A stretch of DNA of 64,000 nucleotides from positions 1 through 64,000 of the forward strand of contig NZ_JAKSYD010000188.1 in assembly GCF_022829605.1 (NCBI RefSeq), read 5' to 3'. Positions 1 through 8,300 of the stretch are shown one piece after another (positions within the stretch are counted from its first letter, which is position 1; every line of letters begins with the position of its first letter). The position numbers and the translations under genes are program-made. Origin of the DNA: Methylobacterium sp. E-065. GTDB taxonomy: Bacteria > Pseudomonadota > Alphaproteobacteria > Rhizobiales > Beijerinckiaceae. The notes beneath the pieces are model-generated. The model saw only the letters and a list, made by a program, of their open reading frames with translations. It was not told the origin of the DNA and ran no database searches.

Positions 1-1
1 C

Positions 2-109
2 GGTGCGCAGTATCGCGAACTTAGCGGCGCGCACCTGACAAATCTCGAGGATGTCGAGCGCTTCAACGAGGCCCTGATCGGGTTCTTCGGCGAAACGCGC
101 GCGTCGTAG
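2..109 (+). CDS. alpha/beta hydrolase, C-terminal fragment
   Basis: Only the last 35 codons are present; the gene begins upstream of the window and ends at a TAG stop. The residues GAHLTNLEDVERFNEAL followed by a hydrophobic tail match the end of alpha/beta hydrolases of the 3-oxoadipate enol-lactonase / haloperoxidase type. In that family the catalytic histidine sits in a GxHxxxxE motif just before the last helix, and H11 of the fragment would be that histidine. The substrate cannot be inferred from this piece. Confidence 0.6.
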   Translation, partial: GAQYRELSGAHLTNLEDVERFNEALIGFFGETRAS

Positions 110-171
110 AGCCGTGCTCGATCGCGATGGTCCAGACAGGAGGCCCATTGAGAACGGCCATCTAACCCACC

Positions 172-287
172 CCCTCATCCTGAGGCGCCCGCGGCAGCGG
201 GCCTCGAAGGAGGGCTCCAGGGATCGCAGCGGCTTCTGAAGGGCTTCTTCGAGGCCTCCGCTCCGCTGCAGCACCTCAGGATGAGGG
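172..287. repeat. dispersed intergenic palindrome (CCTCATCCTGAGG type)
   Basis: The element begins CCCTCATCCTGAGG and ends with its exact reverse complement, CCTCAGGATGAGGG. Inside, GCCTCGAAGGAGGG is mirrored imperfectly by the GGGCTTCTTCGAGGCCTC stretch. It forms a long imperfect hairpin between the hydrolase and the binding-protein gene. This palindrome type is widespread between genes in Hyphomicrobiales genomes. There is no coding capacity worth calling; it may act as a transcript end or as a mobile repeat remnant. Confidence 0.75.
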
Positions 288-401
288 CGATGAGTGGGAT
301 CATCTGGGTCAGGGGCGCTGTCGGTCCTGTGGCGCTCCGCGACCGGGACGATGCGCGGCATCAACAAAACCAAAAACAACCAACGATTGGGGAGGAAACC
401 T

Positions 402-1649
402 ATGGCCGATCAGATTTCACGGCGGAAGTTGGCCCTTCGCGGGGGCGCGACCCTGGTGACGACCGCCTTCGCGGCCTACCTCACCGCCGCGCCGGCCCGC
501 GCCCAATACGCCGATGGCGGCATCAAGATCGGCGTGCTGACCGACATGTCGGGCGGCTATTCGGACCTCGCCGGGCGGGGCTCGGTGACGGCGGCGCAGC
601 TCGCCGTGGAGGATTTTGGCCGCCCGATCAACGGCCGCACGGTCGAGCTGATCTTTGCCGACCATCAGAACAAGGCCGATATCGCCTCCGCGATCGCCCG
701 CCGCTGGTTCGACACCGAGGGCGTCGACGCGATCTTCGACACCAATTCCTCGGTGGCGGGCCTGGCCGTCCGCGAGGTCGCCCGCGCCAAGGGCAAGATC
801 GACATCAATTCCGGCGCTGGCTCCATGGCGCTGACCAACGCCGCCTGCTCGCCGACCGGGGCGCACTGGACCTGGGACACCTATTCGCTGGCGGCCGGCA
901 CCGCCACCGCGCTGGCGGACGACCCCAACAACACGTGGTTCTTCATCACCGCCGACTACACGTTCGGGCACGATCTGGAGAAGCAGGTCACCCGCGTCGT
1001 GACGGCGAAGGGCGGCCAGGTGCTCGGCTCGGTCAAGCACCCGTTCCCCAATCCCGATTTCTCGTCCTACCTGCTGCAGGCTCAAGGGTCGGGCGCGAAG
1101 ATCATCGGCATGGCCAATGCGGGCGCCGACACGATCAACACCATCAAGCAGGCGAGCGAGTTCGGCATCCCGCAGGGCGGCCAGACGCTCGGCGGGCTCA
1201 ACATCTTCCTGACCGACATCCACTCCGTCGGCCTCAAGGACGCCCAGGGCATGATCCTGACGACCGGGTTCTACTGGGACATGGACGACCAGACGCGGGC
1301 CTTCGCGAAGCGCTTCGGCGAGCGGATGGGCGGCCGGATGCCCACCATGGTGCAGGCCGGTGATTACTCGGCCGTGCTCCACTTCCTCAAGGCCGCCGAG
1401 GCCGCCGGGACGGATGACGGGCTCAAAGTCATGGCCAAGATGCGCGAACTGCCGATCCAGGATTTCTTCGCCCGCAACGCGACCCTGCGCGTCGATGGCC
1501 GGATGGTCCACGACATGTACTTGGCGCAGGTGAAGACGCCCGCGGACTCCAAGGGGCCGTGGGATTTCTATAAAATCCTGAAGACCATCCCGGGCGAGCA
1601 GGCGTTCCAGCCCCTATCGGAGAGCACCTGCAGCCGCGTGAAGAAGTGA
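402..1649 (+). CDS. ABC transporter substrate-binding protein, branched-chain amino acid/amide family, Tat-exported
   Basis: This is a 415-residue periplasmic binding protein of the LivK/Peripla_BP_6 family. The N-terminus has a twin-arginine signal (SRRKLALRGG) followed by a hydrophobic core and an APARAQ cleavage region. The mature part opens with IKIGVLTDMSGGYSDLAG, the usual first strand and ligand loop. A C-terminal Cys-containing tail (STCSRVKK) is normal for the family. I chose the start at 402 because GGAGG lies six bases upstream; an in-frame ATG at 294 would add a non-signal extension across the repeat-flanking region. No permease or ATPase genes follow, so it is an orphan binding protein here. 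Members bind branched-chain amino acids, amides, urea or aromatic acids; the ligand is not decidable. Confidence 0.88.
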   Translation: MADQISRRKLALRGGATLVTTAFAAYLTAAPARAQYADGGIKIGVLTDMSGGYSDLAGRGSVTAAQLAVEDFGRPINGRTVELIFADHQNKADIASAIARRWFDTEGVDAIFDTNSSVAGLAVREVARAKGKIDINSGAGSMALTNAACSPTGAHWTWDTYSLAAGTATALADDPNNTWFFITADYTFGHDLEKQVTRVVTAKGGQVLGSVKHPFPNPDFSSYLLQAQGSGAKIIGMANAGADTINTIKQASEFGIPQGGQTLGGLNIFLTDIHSVGLKDAQGMILTTGFYWDMDDQTRAFAKRFGERMGGRMPTMVQAGDYSAVLHFLKAAEAAGTDDGLKVMAKMRELPIQDFFARNATLRVDGRMVHDMYLAQVKTPADSKGPWDFYKILKTIPGEQAFQPLSESTCSRVKK

Positions 1650-1658
1650 GGCCGGGGC

Positions 1659-2090
1659 CTACGCATCGTCGGGCGCTGCCTTAGCCCGGGCCTGCGCCCA
1701 GGCGCGGTCGCGCTCGGCCTGCCGGGCGCGCTGCTCGGCCGCGTAGGCGTCCTGATCCGGCTGCGCCTGCCGACTCTGGCGCTTGGCCCGGGCCGCCGCG
1801 CGCTTGCGCCATTCCTCGGTCTCGGCCTTCTGGCGCAGCAATTCCTCGACCGTGATGGGTTTCACCGGCTCCTTCGGCTGAGCCCAGGCGTAGGCGCGCC
1901 GGGGCGGCGGACGCGGCGGCGACTCCACCCGCGTGGGACGGGCCGCGCGCATCGCCTCGGCGAGGGTCAGGCCGGCGCCCGCAGCGATACGCGCGGCGGC
2001 AGCCTGCGCGGCGGCGCGCTCGCCTATGGTCGCGCCCTGTGCGGCCAGTGCGAGGCACTTCTCGAACCTGTCTCGGTCGGCGGGCGTCAT
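1659..2090 (-). CDS. conserved hypothetical protein, DUF2786-like N-terminus
   Basis: The protein has 143 residues. The first 50 (DRDFEKCLALAAQGATIGER-type helix, then Ala-rich helices and AGLTLAEAMRAA) resemble the DUF2786 pattern of a short Ala-rich helical pair ending in a GLTxxEA motif. The remainder is Pro/Arg-rich and then a strongly charged helix (KAETEEWRKRAAARAKR) likely to form a coiled coil. I used the internal ATG at 2090 because the longer frame would run into the neighbouring gene at 2134. The gene is convergent with the binding protein. The function is unknown. Confidence 0.6.
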   Translation of the reverse strand: MTPADRDRFEKCLALAAQGATIGERAAAQAAAARIAAGAGLTLAEAMRAARPTRVESPPRPPPRRAYAWAQPKEPVKPITVEELLRQKAETEEWRKRAAARAKRQSRQAQPDQDAYAAEQRARQAERDRAWAQARAKAAPDDA

Positions 2091-2133
2091 CGGGCGCGTA
2101 TAGCGCCCGGATCGCCCGCCGTCCCGCCGGTTC

Positions 2134-2703
2134 TCAATCCGGCTTGGCGCTCGCGACCGTGCCGGTAAAGCTGTAGCTGCCGAGCTTCTCACCCACCACT
2201 TGGACGGCGCCATCCGTCAGGGTGTTCAGCCGGCGCGAGCGGATCGTCATCGTGCCGGACAGGCCCGCGAACTTGCCGGTGCCACCGATCCACTGGCCGG
2301 TTCCCTCGTTCACCGCCGCGAACGGCTGGAGCGGGTAGTCCCACTTCTCGAACACGTGGTCGCCGTCGGCATCGACGTAGTCGCAATAGCCGTGGTTCTC
2401 CAGGGTTTTGGCGCCGTTGTCGATCGTCGGCGCGGAGGTGCAGCGCCCGGCCATGTTGTGCAGGAGCTTGCCACCGGATTCGTTGACCGCGGTCATCATG
2501 GCGATCGAGGCCGAGGCCACGCGGTTCTCGCCGATGGTGACGGGCTTCGGCGCGGCCAGCACGGTCGACGTGTAGGTGATCCGGAAATCACCCTGCCGCG
2601 GCATGTCGTCGGCGCCGGCCGTTGTGGAGCCGAGGAGCAGCAGGCCGAATGCCGCCGCCGAACATGTCGCGGGTGACGCGAACGCAAATTCTTTGCCCAT
2701 CAT
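2134..2703 (-). CDS. secreted hypothetical protein, beta-rich
   Basis: The 189-residue protein starts MMGKEFAFASPATCSAAAFG and has a hydrophobic signal peptide ending near GADD. The mature region is rich in alternating strands (FRITYTSTVLAA, GNCDYVD-like, GTGQWIGGTGKFAGLSGTMT). The GTGKFAGLSGTG-type segment recalls the allene-oxide-cyclase/lipocalin-like barrel proteins common in Hyphomicrobiales, but that is only a resemblance. GGGAGG sits seven bases before the first of two adjacent ATGs at 2703. It stands alone next to a long AT-rich intergenic region. No catalytic motif is seen. Confidence 0.65.
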   Translation of the reverse strand: MMGKEFAFASPATCSAAAFGLLLLGSTTAGADDMPRQGDFRITYTSTVLAAPKPVTIGENRVASASIAMMTAVNESGGKLLHNMAGRCTSAPTIDNGAKTLENHGYCDYVDADGDHVFEKWDYPLQPFAAVNEGTGQWIGGTGKFAGLSGTMTIRSRRLNTLTDGAVQVVGEKLGSYSFTGTVASAKPD

Positions 2704-3346
2704 GACGACCTCCCAGTCTGGCGCATGCAAGACGGGTCGACTTCGGTCCGAGTGTCCAACTCAGGCCGGCCGAATCGTCGGCGCCGAGTAAATATTGATC
2801 TCAGCGCGATATTCATTCAAGCGTTCCGCAGAGATATTGTATTCGATTGGCGGTGTCGCGCATGACAGGAAGGCGCCATTGTAGGCGACACCGAAGCGAT
2901 AGCGTCATTGATTTCTGTTTATGATCTCTTGAGATGGTCTGTCATCCGTTTGATGCAAAATACCAACCGGGTTCCAGATTGCGAATGTCCTTCACAAGAT
3001 AGAAACGGAATTTTATGCGAACAATTTATATTATAAATAAAGATAAAGCGCGCGATCCTGTAACGGAAAATTCAAAAATTTCATCGAACCATCACGGACG
3101 ACTTGGCTGTGAGTTGCGCGATCCAGCGTCGTCACGAATCTAAGGCGCCTGGCCGGGTTGAAGCAACTCGGCAGAGAGCAGCCCACCCAGGCGCGCCGTC
3201 CTCACTGCGACCCCCCCGCACCCACCGGGGCCGTTCAGCGGAAGCCCGGCGCCGAGCTGGTGGACGGCATCGCCGAGGCCTGGAATAGCAGCGGGCTCGT
3301 CACCGCGCAGCTGGCTGCGTGAGCCGGCGCGCGACGGATGGGAATC
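2704..3346. other. AT-rich intergenic region with a possible gene remnant
   Basis: About 640 bases carry no convincing gene. From roughly 2785 to 3080 the sequence is markedly AT-richer than the surroundings (runs such as TTTATATTATAAATAAAG). From about 3110 to 3322 one plus-strand frame is open and ends GAELVDGIAEAWNSSGLVTAQLAA before a TGA. It has protein-like composition but no start codon or recognisable family, so it could be the tail of a decayed gene. Confidence 0.4.
2851..2893. repeat. inverted repeat in AT-rich spacer
   Basis: CGGTGTCGC at 2851-2859 is perfectly mirrored by GCGACACCG at 2885-2893, with a 25-base spacer. It lies about 150 bases upstream of the secreted-protein gene at 2703 and could be a cruciform, a hairpin in a transcript, or a repeat remnant. 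Confidence 0.45.
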
Positions 3347-3565
3347 TCATAGGTCGGCGCAGGCCTTGCCGCCCGGCCGTGTCTCCCGCGCACCGGCGCC
3401 GCTGTCCGAGTCGCTCAGGACGACGAGGATCCGCCCCAGCAGCACCCGCGAATGCCACGCTGTCCGGGTCTCGCTGTGGTCGTCCGTTGCGCACGGGCTC
3501 GCGTTGTAGGCCGCGCGCAACTCGGCGAGCTGGCGTATCCGCAGTTCGGGATCGATGGGAGCCAT
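3347..3565 (-). CDS. small hypothetical protein
   Basis: This is a 72-residue reading frame starting MAPIDPELRIRQLAELRAAY with GGGAGG about nine bases upstream. It contains an amphipathic helix and an Ile/Leu/Val stretch (VLLGRILVVL) followed by a charged tail. I do not recognise a family. It is probably expressed because of the good ribosome site and the non-shadow composition, but this is weak support. Confidence 0.4.
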   Translation of the reverse strand: MAPIDPELRIRQLAELRAAYNASPCATDDHSETRTAWHSRVLLGRILVVLSDSDSGAGARETRPGGKACADL

Positions 3566-3821
3566 GACCCGTCCTCCCGGCCGGCTTTGGTCCGCGGTAC
3601 GCCCCCGCGAACAAGCCTTCGACCATCCCGAGTCGGGGAGTTGGAAAACCGTGTCTGAACGGTCCCTACGACCTTTAGCGCCGGAACGCCTGGACATACG
3701 TCGCAGGCTCCCCGACCGTGTGGTCAAGGTGCGGGTGCCGTTGTGGTCGGCACCAACCATCAGACAGGGGGTTCCACGCCCCAGACCCGCGCGTACGGGC
3801 CCGCCGGACTTATAGTCGATT

Positions 3822-4565
3822 CTAGGAACGCAATCCAGTTCGCTGCGCTGCACCCTGCTCAAGGATGTGGAAAGCTGCGTCGATCAGGATCGCCAGCGCT
3901 GAGACGACAAGCCCGCCCTGCAGGACATACGCGGTGTTGCCCGTGAGCAGGCCGGAGATGATGACCTCGCCGAGCGTGCTGGCCGCGACCGTCGAGCCGA
4001 TCGTCGCGGTGGCGAGGCCGATGACGGCCGAGAGCCGGATCCCGGCCAGGATCATCGGCAGCGCGAGCGGCAGTTCCACCTGGACGAGGCGCTGGCGGTC
4101 GGTCAGTCCCATGCCGCGCGCCGCCTCCAACAGCGCCGGATCGAGGCCTTCGAGGCCGGTAAGCGTCGTCTCGAAGATCGGCAGCAGCCCGTACAGCACG
4201 AGGGCGACGAGAGTCGGCAGCGGCCCGAACCCGAAGACCGGCACGGCGAGCGCCAACACCGCCACCGGCGGGAATGTCTGGCCGAGATTGGCCACCGCCC
4301 GGGCGAAGGGCAGGACGTCGCGTCCCGCCGGACGGGTCGCCCCGACCGCGAAGCCGATCGCCAGTACGCTCGCCGCCAGGGTCGCGGCGGCGACCAGCAG
4401 GAGGTGGTTGACGGTGAGCGTCAGCAGCGGGGTCTGCGTGTAGATCGGCGCCGTGTCGCCGGGGGCAAAGGGGCGCAACAGGCCCGCGAAGCTCTGTGGC
4501 GTGAGCAGGAAGGCGCCGAGCAGCGCCAGCAGCGCGAGATGTGCCAGATATCCCGCACGGCTCAC
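3822..4565 (-). CDS. yehW: osmoprotectant ABC transporter permease, YehW type
   Basis: The 247-residue integral membrane protein has about six hydrophobic segments. The cytoplasmic coupling (EAA) loop lies in EAARGMGLTDRQRLVQVELPLALPMILAGIRL, the form typical of glycine-betaine/proline OpuCB and YehW permeases. The GTG start at 4565 overlaps the TGA of the upstream ATPase gene (GTGA), which shows translational coupling. It is the last gene of a four-gene minus-strand set in the exact order binding protein, long permease, ATPase, short permease, as in E. coli yehZYXW. The protein would pair with the longer permease to form the membrane pore. Confidence 0.85.
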   Translation of the reverse strand: MSRAGYLAHLALLALLGAFLLTPQSFAGLLRPFAPGDTAPIYTQTPLLTLTVNHLLLVAAATLAASVLAIGFAVGATRPAGRDVLPFARAVANLGQTFPPVAVLALAVPVFGFGPLPTLVALVLYGLLPIFETTLTGLEGLDPALLEAARGMGLTDRQRLVQVELPLALPMILAGIRLSAVIGLATATIGSTVAASTLGEVIISGLLTGNTAYVLQGGLVVSALAILIDAAFHILEQGAAQRTGLRS

Positions 4566-5506
4566 GGGCGGGCGCCCTGCGCCTCGAGCGCGGCGCGCGT
4601 CACCCGGCCCAGCAGCACGCCGTCGCGGCTGACCGGCAGGGCCGGGCGCTGCGACCACAGGGCCTCGGCCAAAGCCGCGCGCACCGAGGTGCCCACCGGG
4701 ATCGGTGCACCTGGCGCCGCGCCGGGCTCCACGAGATCGTCCACGAGGCGCAGCGCCATGAGCTGGAAGGCCTGGTCGCCGCCGCCGAGCAGGGCACCGA
4801 CGAAGGCGGTGGCCGGCGCACCGATCAGCGCCGCCGGATCGGCCTCCTGTACGAGCCGGCCCCGGTCCATCACGGCGACCCTGTCGCCGAGCTGCAGCGC
4901 CTCGTCCATGTCGTGGGTCACCAGCACGATGGTGGTGCTGGTGCGCCTCTGGATCGCCCGCAGATCCGCCTGGGCCTGGCGGCGGATGATCGGATCGAGG
5001 GCGCCGAAGGGCTCGTCCATCAGCAGGATCGGCGGCTCGGCGGCGAGCGCCCGGGCCACCCCGATCCGCTGCTGCTCGCCGCCCGACAGCGCCGCCGGGA
5101 GCCGGTCCCGGTAGGCGGCCGGATCGAGGTTGAACAGGCCGAGCAGCGCGTCGACCCGCGCGTCGATCCGCCGACGGTCCCAGCCCAGCAGCCGCGGCAC
5201 CACTGCGATGTTCTCCGCCACGGTCCGATGCGGGAACAGGCCGTGGCTCTGGATCGCGTAGCCGATCCCCCGGCGCAGGATGTGCGGGGCGACCGCTCGG
5301 ATGTCCCGGCCCGCGATCCGGACCGTGCCGGCGCTTGGCTCGACGAGACGGTTGATCATCCGCAGCAGGGTCGTCTTGCCGGAGCCCGAGGTGCCCACGA
5401 TGGTCAGCACGGCGCCGGCCTCGACCCGCAGGCTCACGTCGGACACGACTGTTCGGTTCCCAAAGACGCGGCTGATCCCGGCGAGCTCGATCATCGGATC
5501 AGGCAT
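4562..5506 (-). CDS. yehX: osmoprotectant ABC transporter ATP-binding protein, YehX type
   Basis: This 314-residue ATPase has a Walker A motif GTSGSGKT (38-45), Q-loop Q86, signature LSGGEQ (140-145), Walker B LLMDEP (161-166) and switch H198. After the nucleotide-binding domain there is a short tail (about 250-314) ending in a CBS-like half (VSRDGVLLGRVTRAAL). This is shorter than the paired CBS domains of OpuAA-type regulators. The start ATG overlaps the stop of the upstream permease (ATGA), and the stop overlaps the GTG of the next permease. It powers import of a quaternary-ammonium type osmolyte by the whole system. Confidence 0.88.
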   Translation of the reverse strand: MPDPMIELAGISRVFGNRTVVSDVSLRVEAGAVLTIVGTSGSGKTTLLRMINRLVEPSAGTVRIAGRDIRAVAPHILRRGIGYAIQSHGLFPHRTVAENIAVVPRLLGWDRRRIDARVDALLGLFNLDPAAYRDRLPAALSGGEQQRIGVARALAAEPPILLMDEPFGALDPIIRRQAQADLRAIQRRTSTTIVLVTHDMDEALQLGDRVAVMDRGRLVQEADPAALIGAPATAFVGALLGGGDQAFQLMALRLVDDLVEPGAAPGAPIPVGTSVRAALAEALWSQRPALPVSRDGVLLGRVTRAALEAQGARP

Positions 5507-6723
5507 CACGGGCGCATTTCCGCCGCCCGGCCGCGGCTCACCGCGATGGCGGCATCGAACAGCACGGCAGCGCTGCTCGCCAGGGCGACGGTCGGCAGCG
5601 CCCCGAGCAGGACGAGGTCGCCCGCGTTCTGGCTGATGCCCTGAAAGACGAATACGCCGAGTCCGCCGCCGCCCACGAGGCCCGCGATCACCGCAAGGCC
5701 GATGTTCTGAACCAGCACGATACGGATCCCGGTGAGGAGGCCCGGGAGCGCCAGCGGCAGCTCGACCTGGAGGAGGCGCTGGCGGCTGGTCATCCCGACA
5801 CCGCGTGCCGCGTCGCGCACCGGTGCGGGCACGGCATCGAGCCCCGTCACGGTCGCGGCCGCCACAGGCAGAAGCGCGTAGGCGAACAGGGCTACGACGG
5901 CCGGGGCGGGGCCGATCCCCGCGATCCCCGTCTCCGCGGCCCCGGGGATCGTCCGGCCGATCCAGGCCAGCGGCGCGATCAGCATCCCGAACAGCGCCAG
6001 GGAGGGGATGGTCTGGACTACATTGAGAATTGCGAGCAGCGCCCGCCGCAGGGCCGGCACCGGGCGCGACAGGATCGCGGCCGGGATCCCGACCAGGGCG
6101 GCCGCCGCCACCGACGCGAAGGCGAGGCCGAGATGGGTCCGGACCTCCCGGCCGAACGTATCCGCGTGACCGGCATATTCCCGCATCACCGAGAGATTGT
6201 CCCAGAACCCGGATCGGAGGGCGAGCCCCGCCAGGATCGCGACGGCCGCCAGCGCCGCGACCCGCATCCCGGGGCCGGGCCGCAGGCGGGCTAGCCCGTC
6301 CCCGGTGGCGAGACCGGCGGCACCGAAGGCCAACCACCAGCCGGCCTCCGGCGAGACCCGGCTGTAGCGGTCGCCGGGCGGCGTCAGGTGATCGGCTGCC
6401 CACCCGGCCGCAAGGCCGAGGAGCAGCAGCGTGGCCGCGCCCGCGGCAAGCCGCACGGACGGGGGGATCCGCAGGGCCAGCAGCGGCGTGGCGAGCCCGG
6501 AGACGCAGAGAAGGGCGAGCGCCGGACCGGCCGGCAGCGCCGACCAAACCATCAGCGCGGTGCCGTCTGCGATCCGGTTCGGCCGCACGACCATCAGTGG
6601 CAGCGCGACGAGGCCCACGCTCAGCAAAGCCGCGAGGGCCACGCCCAGGAAATCGAGGCCGGATACGATCCGGCTGGCCGGATGGGCGTCAATGCGCGCG
6701 CCGGCTGCAGAGGGTTGGCCCAT
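5506..6723 (-). CDS. yehY: osmoprotectant ABC transporter permease, long YehY type
   Basis: The protein has 405 residues. A long N-terminal half of about five hydrophobic helices (residues 20-190) precedes the core permease domain, as in E. coli YehY. The coupling loop lies around DAARGVGMTSRQRLLQVELPLALPGLLTGIRI. The C-terminus overlaps the ATPase start by four bases. The extended N-terminal membrane region distinguishes the YehY subfamily from OpuCB/ProW. It forms the pore with the short permease. E. coli YehZYXW is described as a low-affinity glycine-betaine importer under stationary-phase control; whether that applies here is inference. Confidence 0.85.
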   Translation of the reverse strand: MGQPSAAGARIDAHPASRIVSGLDFLGVALAALLSVGLVALPLMVVRPNRIADGTALMVWSALPAGPALALLCVSGLATPLLALRIPPSVRLAAGAATLLLLGLAAGWAADHLTPPGDRYSRVSPEAGWWLAFGAAGLATGDGLARLRPGPGMRVAALAAVAILAGLALRSGFWDNLSVMREYAGHADTFGREVRTHLGLAFASVAAAALVGIPAAILSRPVPALRRALLAILNVVQTIPSLALFGMLIAPLAWIGRTIPGAAETGIAGIGPAPAVVALFAYALLPVAAATVTGLDAVPAPVRDAARGVGMTSRQRLLQVELPLALPGLLTGIRIVLVQNIGLAVIAGLVGGGGLGVFVFQGISQNAGDLVLLGALPTVALASSAAVLFDAAIAVSRGRAAEMRP

Positions 6724-6783
6724 CCCGAGGCTCCGGGCGCGGCCGCAGGAGCGTGGCCGCGCGTCGCCTGGACTTAGCGTGCG

Positions 6784-6810
6784 CTCCGCCGAAGTGGAAA
6801 CCGGTTCGGC
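6784..6810 (-). repeat. partial copy of a dispersed repeat (CCACTTCGGCGGAG box)
   Basis: Read on the minus strand this gives ACCGGTTTCCACTTCGGCGG, followed by AGCGC. It matches the box at 17910-17930 (ACCGGTGTCCACTTCGGCGG, then AG) at all but one base. It lies between the binding-protein and long-permease genes of the yeh-type operon. It appears to be the end fragment of the longer element seen at 17843-17930. Confidence 0.6.
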
Positions 6811-6830
6811 TCAGACCGCGCGCCTCCGCC

Positions 6831-7739
6831 TTACGGCACGAACCCCGCCGCCTTCAAAAAATCCGCCGCCACCGCGGAGGCGGGTTCGCCGCCGATCTGA
6901 ACCCGTCCGTTGAGGTCGCGCAGCGTTGCGAGGTCAAGCCGGCGGAAGATCGGATCGAGCACTGTCGCGATCTCTGGATGCGCCTTGAGGACAGCTCCGC
7001 GGACCACGGGTGCTGGCTGGTAGACCGGCTGGACGCCGCGGTCGTCCGCCATCACGATGAGGCGGGCGGCGGCGAGGCTGCCATCGGTCCCGAACACCAT
7101 GGCGGCGTTGGTTCCGGAGGTGCCCCGCGCCGCCGCCGCGATCGTGGCGGCGGTGTCCCCGCCGGCCAGGATGACGAGCTGGTCCGGCCTGAGGCCGAAG
7201 CCGTAGGTCCGGCCGAAGGCCGGGAGCGCGGCGGGCGCGGAGACGAATTCCGATGAGGCGGCGAGCTTGATCGGGCCGCCACCGGCCACGTAGCGGCCGA
7301 AATCGCTCATCGTCCCGAGGGCGTTCGCCTTGGCGATGTCGTCGCGCACCGCGATCGCCCAGGTGTTGTTGGCCGAGGCGGGCGCCAGCCAGACGAAGTC
7401 GTTGGCCTCGCGGTCGAGGCGCCGGGCGGTCTCGTAGGCGGCCTGTGCGTCCTTCCAGACCGGGAGATCCTGCCGTCCGAAGAAGAACGCCGCGTTGCCG
7501 GTGTATTCCGGGTAGATGTCGATCTGGCCCTCCAGCAGGGCCTGGCGGACGATCGATGTCGACCCGAGCTGGGTCTTGTCCACCGTCGGGATGCCCTTGG
7601 CTCCGAGCGCCTGCAGGATGATGGCGCCGAGAACCCCGCCCTCCGTGTCGAGCTTGGAGCTGACCACGACGGGCGCCGCCTGCGCGACCGTCAGGCCGAT
7701 CAGCAGCGCGACGAGTCCGGCCAGTATCCGCTTGCCCAT
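6831..7739 (-). CDS. osmF: osmoprotectant-binding periplasmic protein, OsmF/YehZ type
   Basis: The 302-residue binding protein is of the OpuAC family. The signal peptide is MGKRILAGLVALLIGLTVAQA. Mature features include VVSSKLDTEGGVLGAII, the QLGSTSIVRQALLEGQIDIYPEYTGNA segment diagnostic of glycine-betaine/choline binding proteins, and a C-terminal GEPASAVAADFLKAAGF. I took the start at 7739 because the signal peptide begins there; the longer frame adds a Cys/Arg-rich extension without signal character. It is the first gene of the operon and delivers substrate to the YehY/YehW permeases. About 100 bases, including a repeat fragment, separate it from the next gene. Confidence 0.87.
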   Translation of the reverse strand: MGKRILAGLVALLIGLTVAQAAPVVVSSKLDTEGGVLGAIILQALGAKGIPTVDKTQLGSTSIVRQALLEGQIDIYPEYTGNAAFFFGRQDLPVWKDAQAAYETARRLDREANDFVWLAPASANNTWAIAVRDDIAKANALGTMSDFGRYVAGGGPIKLAASSEFVSAPAALPAFGRTYGFGLRPDQLVILAGGDTAATIAAAARGTSGTNAAMVFGTDGSLAAARLIVMADDRGVQPVYQPAPVVRGAVLKAHPEIATVLDPIFRRLDLATLRDLNGRVQIGGEPASAVAADFLKAAGFVP

Positions 7740-8077
7740 CGATCCGGGTTCCCCAGTCCGCGCCGCCCAGGATCGGCACCGGGCCGGATCACGGTACACG
7801 ACCCCGTGGCAGAAACATCGCGCGATCCCGTTCACCTGCTCATCCCGAGGGGGCCGCGTCGCCGCTGCAGTAGCTATGAAGCTGATGCTGACCCTGCTTC
7901 AGTCATCCGAGCCGGGTCGTATCGGTCGGCCCGAGGCGCGCTGGTTCGCGAAGACTCCATCAAGTCTCCGAAATCCAGTTAAGACCGCTTAACCTTGACA
8001 CGAACTTGCACTGAACCCAAGCGATCCAGGCGATATATGCACGTATAGGTTGTTCCAGGTGGAGCCGAGTCTGACAC

Positions 8078-8293
8078 ATGTCGTATTCGATCTTCGTCCG
8101 TGATCTTGCCCATGACGACGGGCGTACGCCGCAACTCCTGGCCTATGACATCCAAGACCGCTCCCTGGCGGCCTCCCTCGTGTCGGTGATCGCCACCTCG
8201 TACCGGGATCACGGGTTCAACCCGGCCACGCGGGTGCATTGGTTCCGCGCCGCGGGCACCGTGCACGAGATCTACACGTGGCCACAGGCGTGA
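8078..8293 (+). CDS. small conserved hypothetical protein
   Basis: This is a 71-residue soluble protein (MSYSIFVRDLAHDDGRTPQL start) with an alternating strand/helix pattern, ending HWFRAAGTVHEIYTWPQA. It is convergent with selO, with only eight bases between the stops. No known domain is recognised. The composition and lack of bias suggest a real gene rather than a shadow. Confidence 0.55.
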   Translation: MSYSIFVRDLAHDDGRTPQLLAYDIQDRSLAASLVSVIATSYRDHGFNPATRVHWFRAAGTVHEIYTWPQA

Positions 8294-8300
8294 AGGCGCA

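Noticed and set aside
2134..2730. Earlier start at 2730 for the secreted protein
   Set aside because: The ATG at 2703 has a GGGAGG ribosome site and leads directly into the signal peptide.
4562..6547. 661-codon frame suggesting a fusion of permease and ATPase
   Set aside because: The first half is an out-of-frame translation of the YehY-like permease. The true ATPase starts at the ATGA overlap at 5506.
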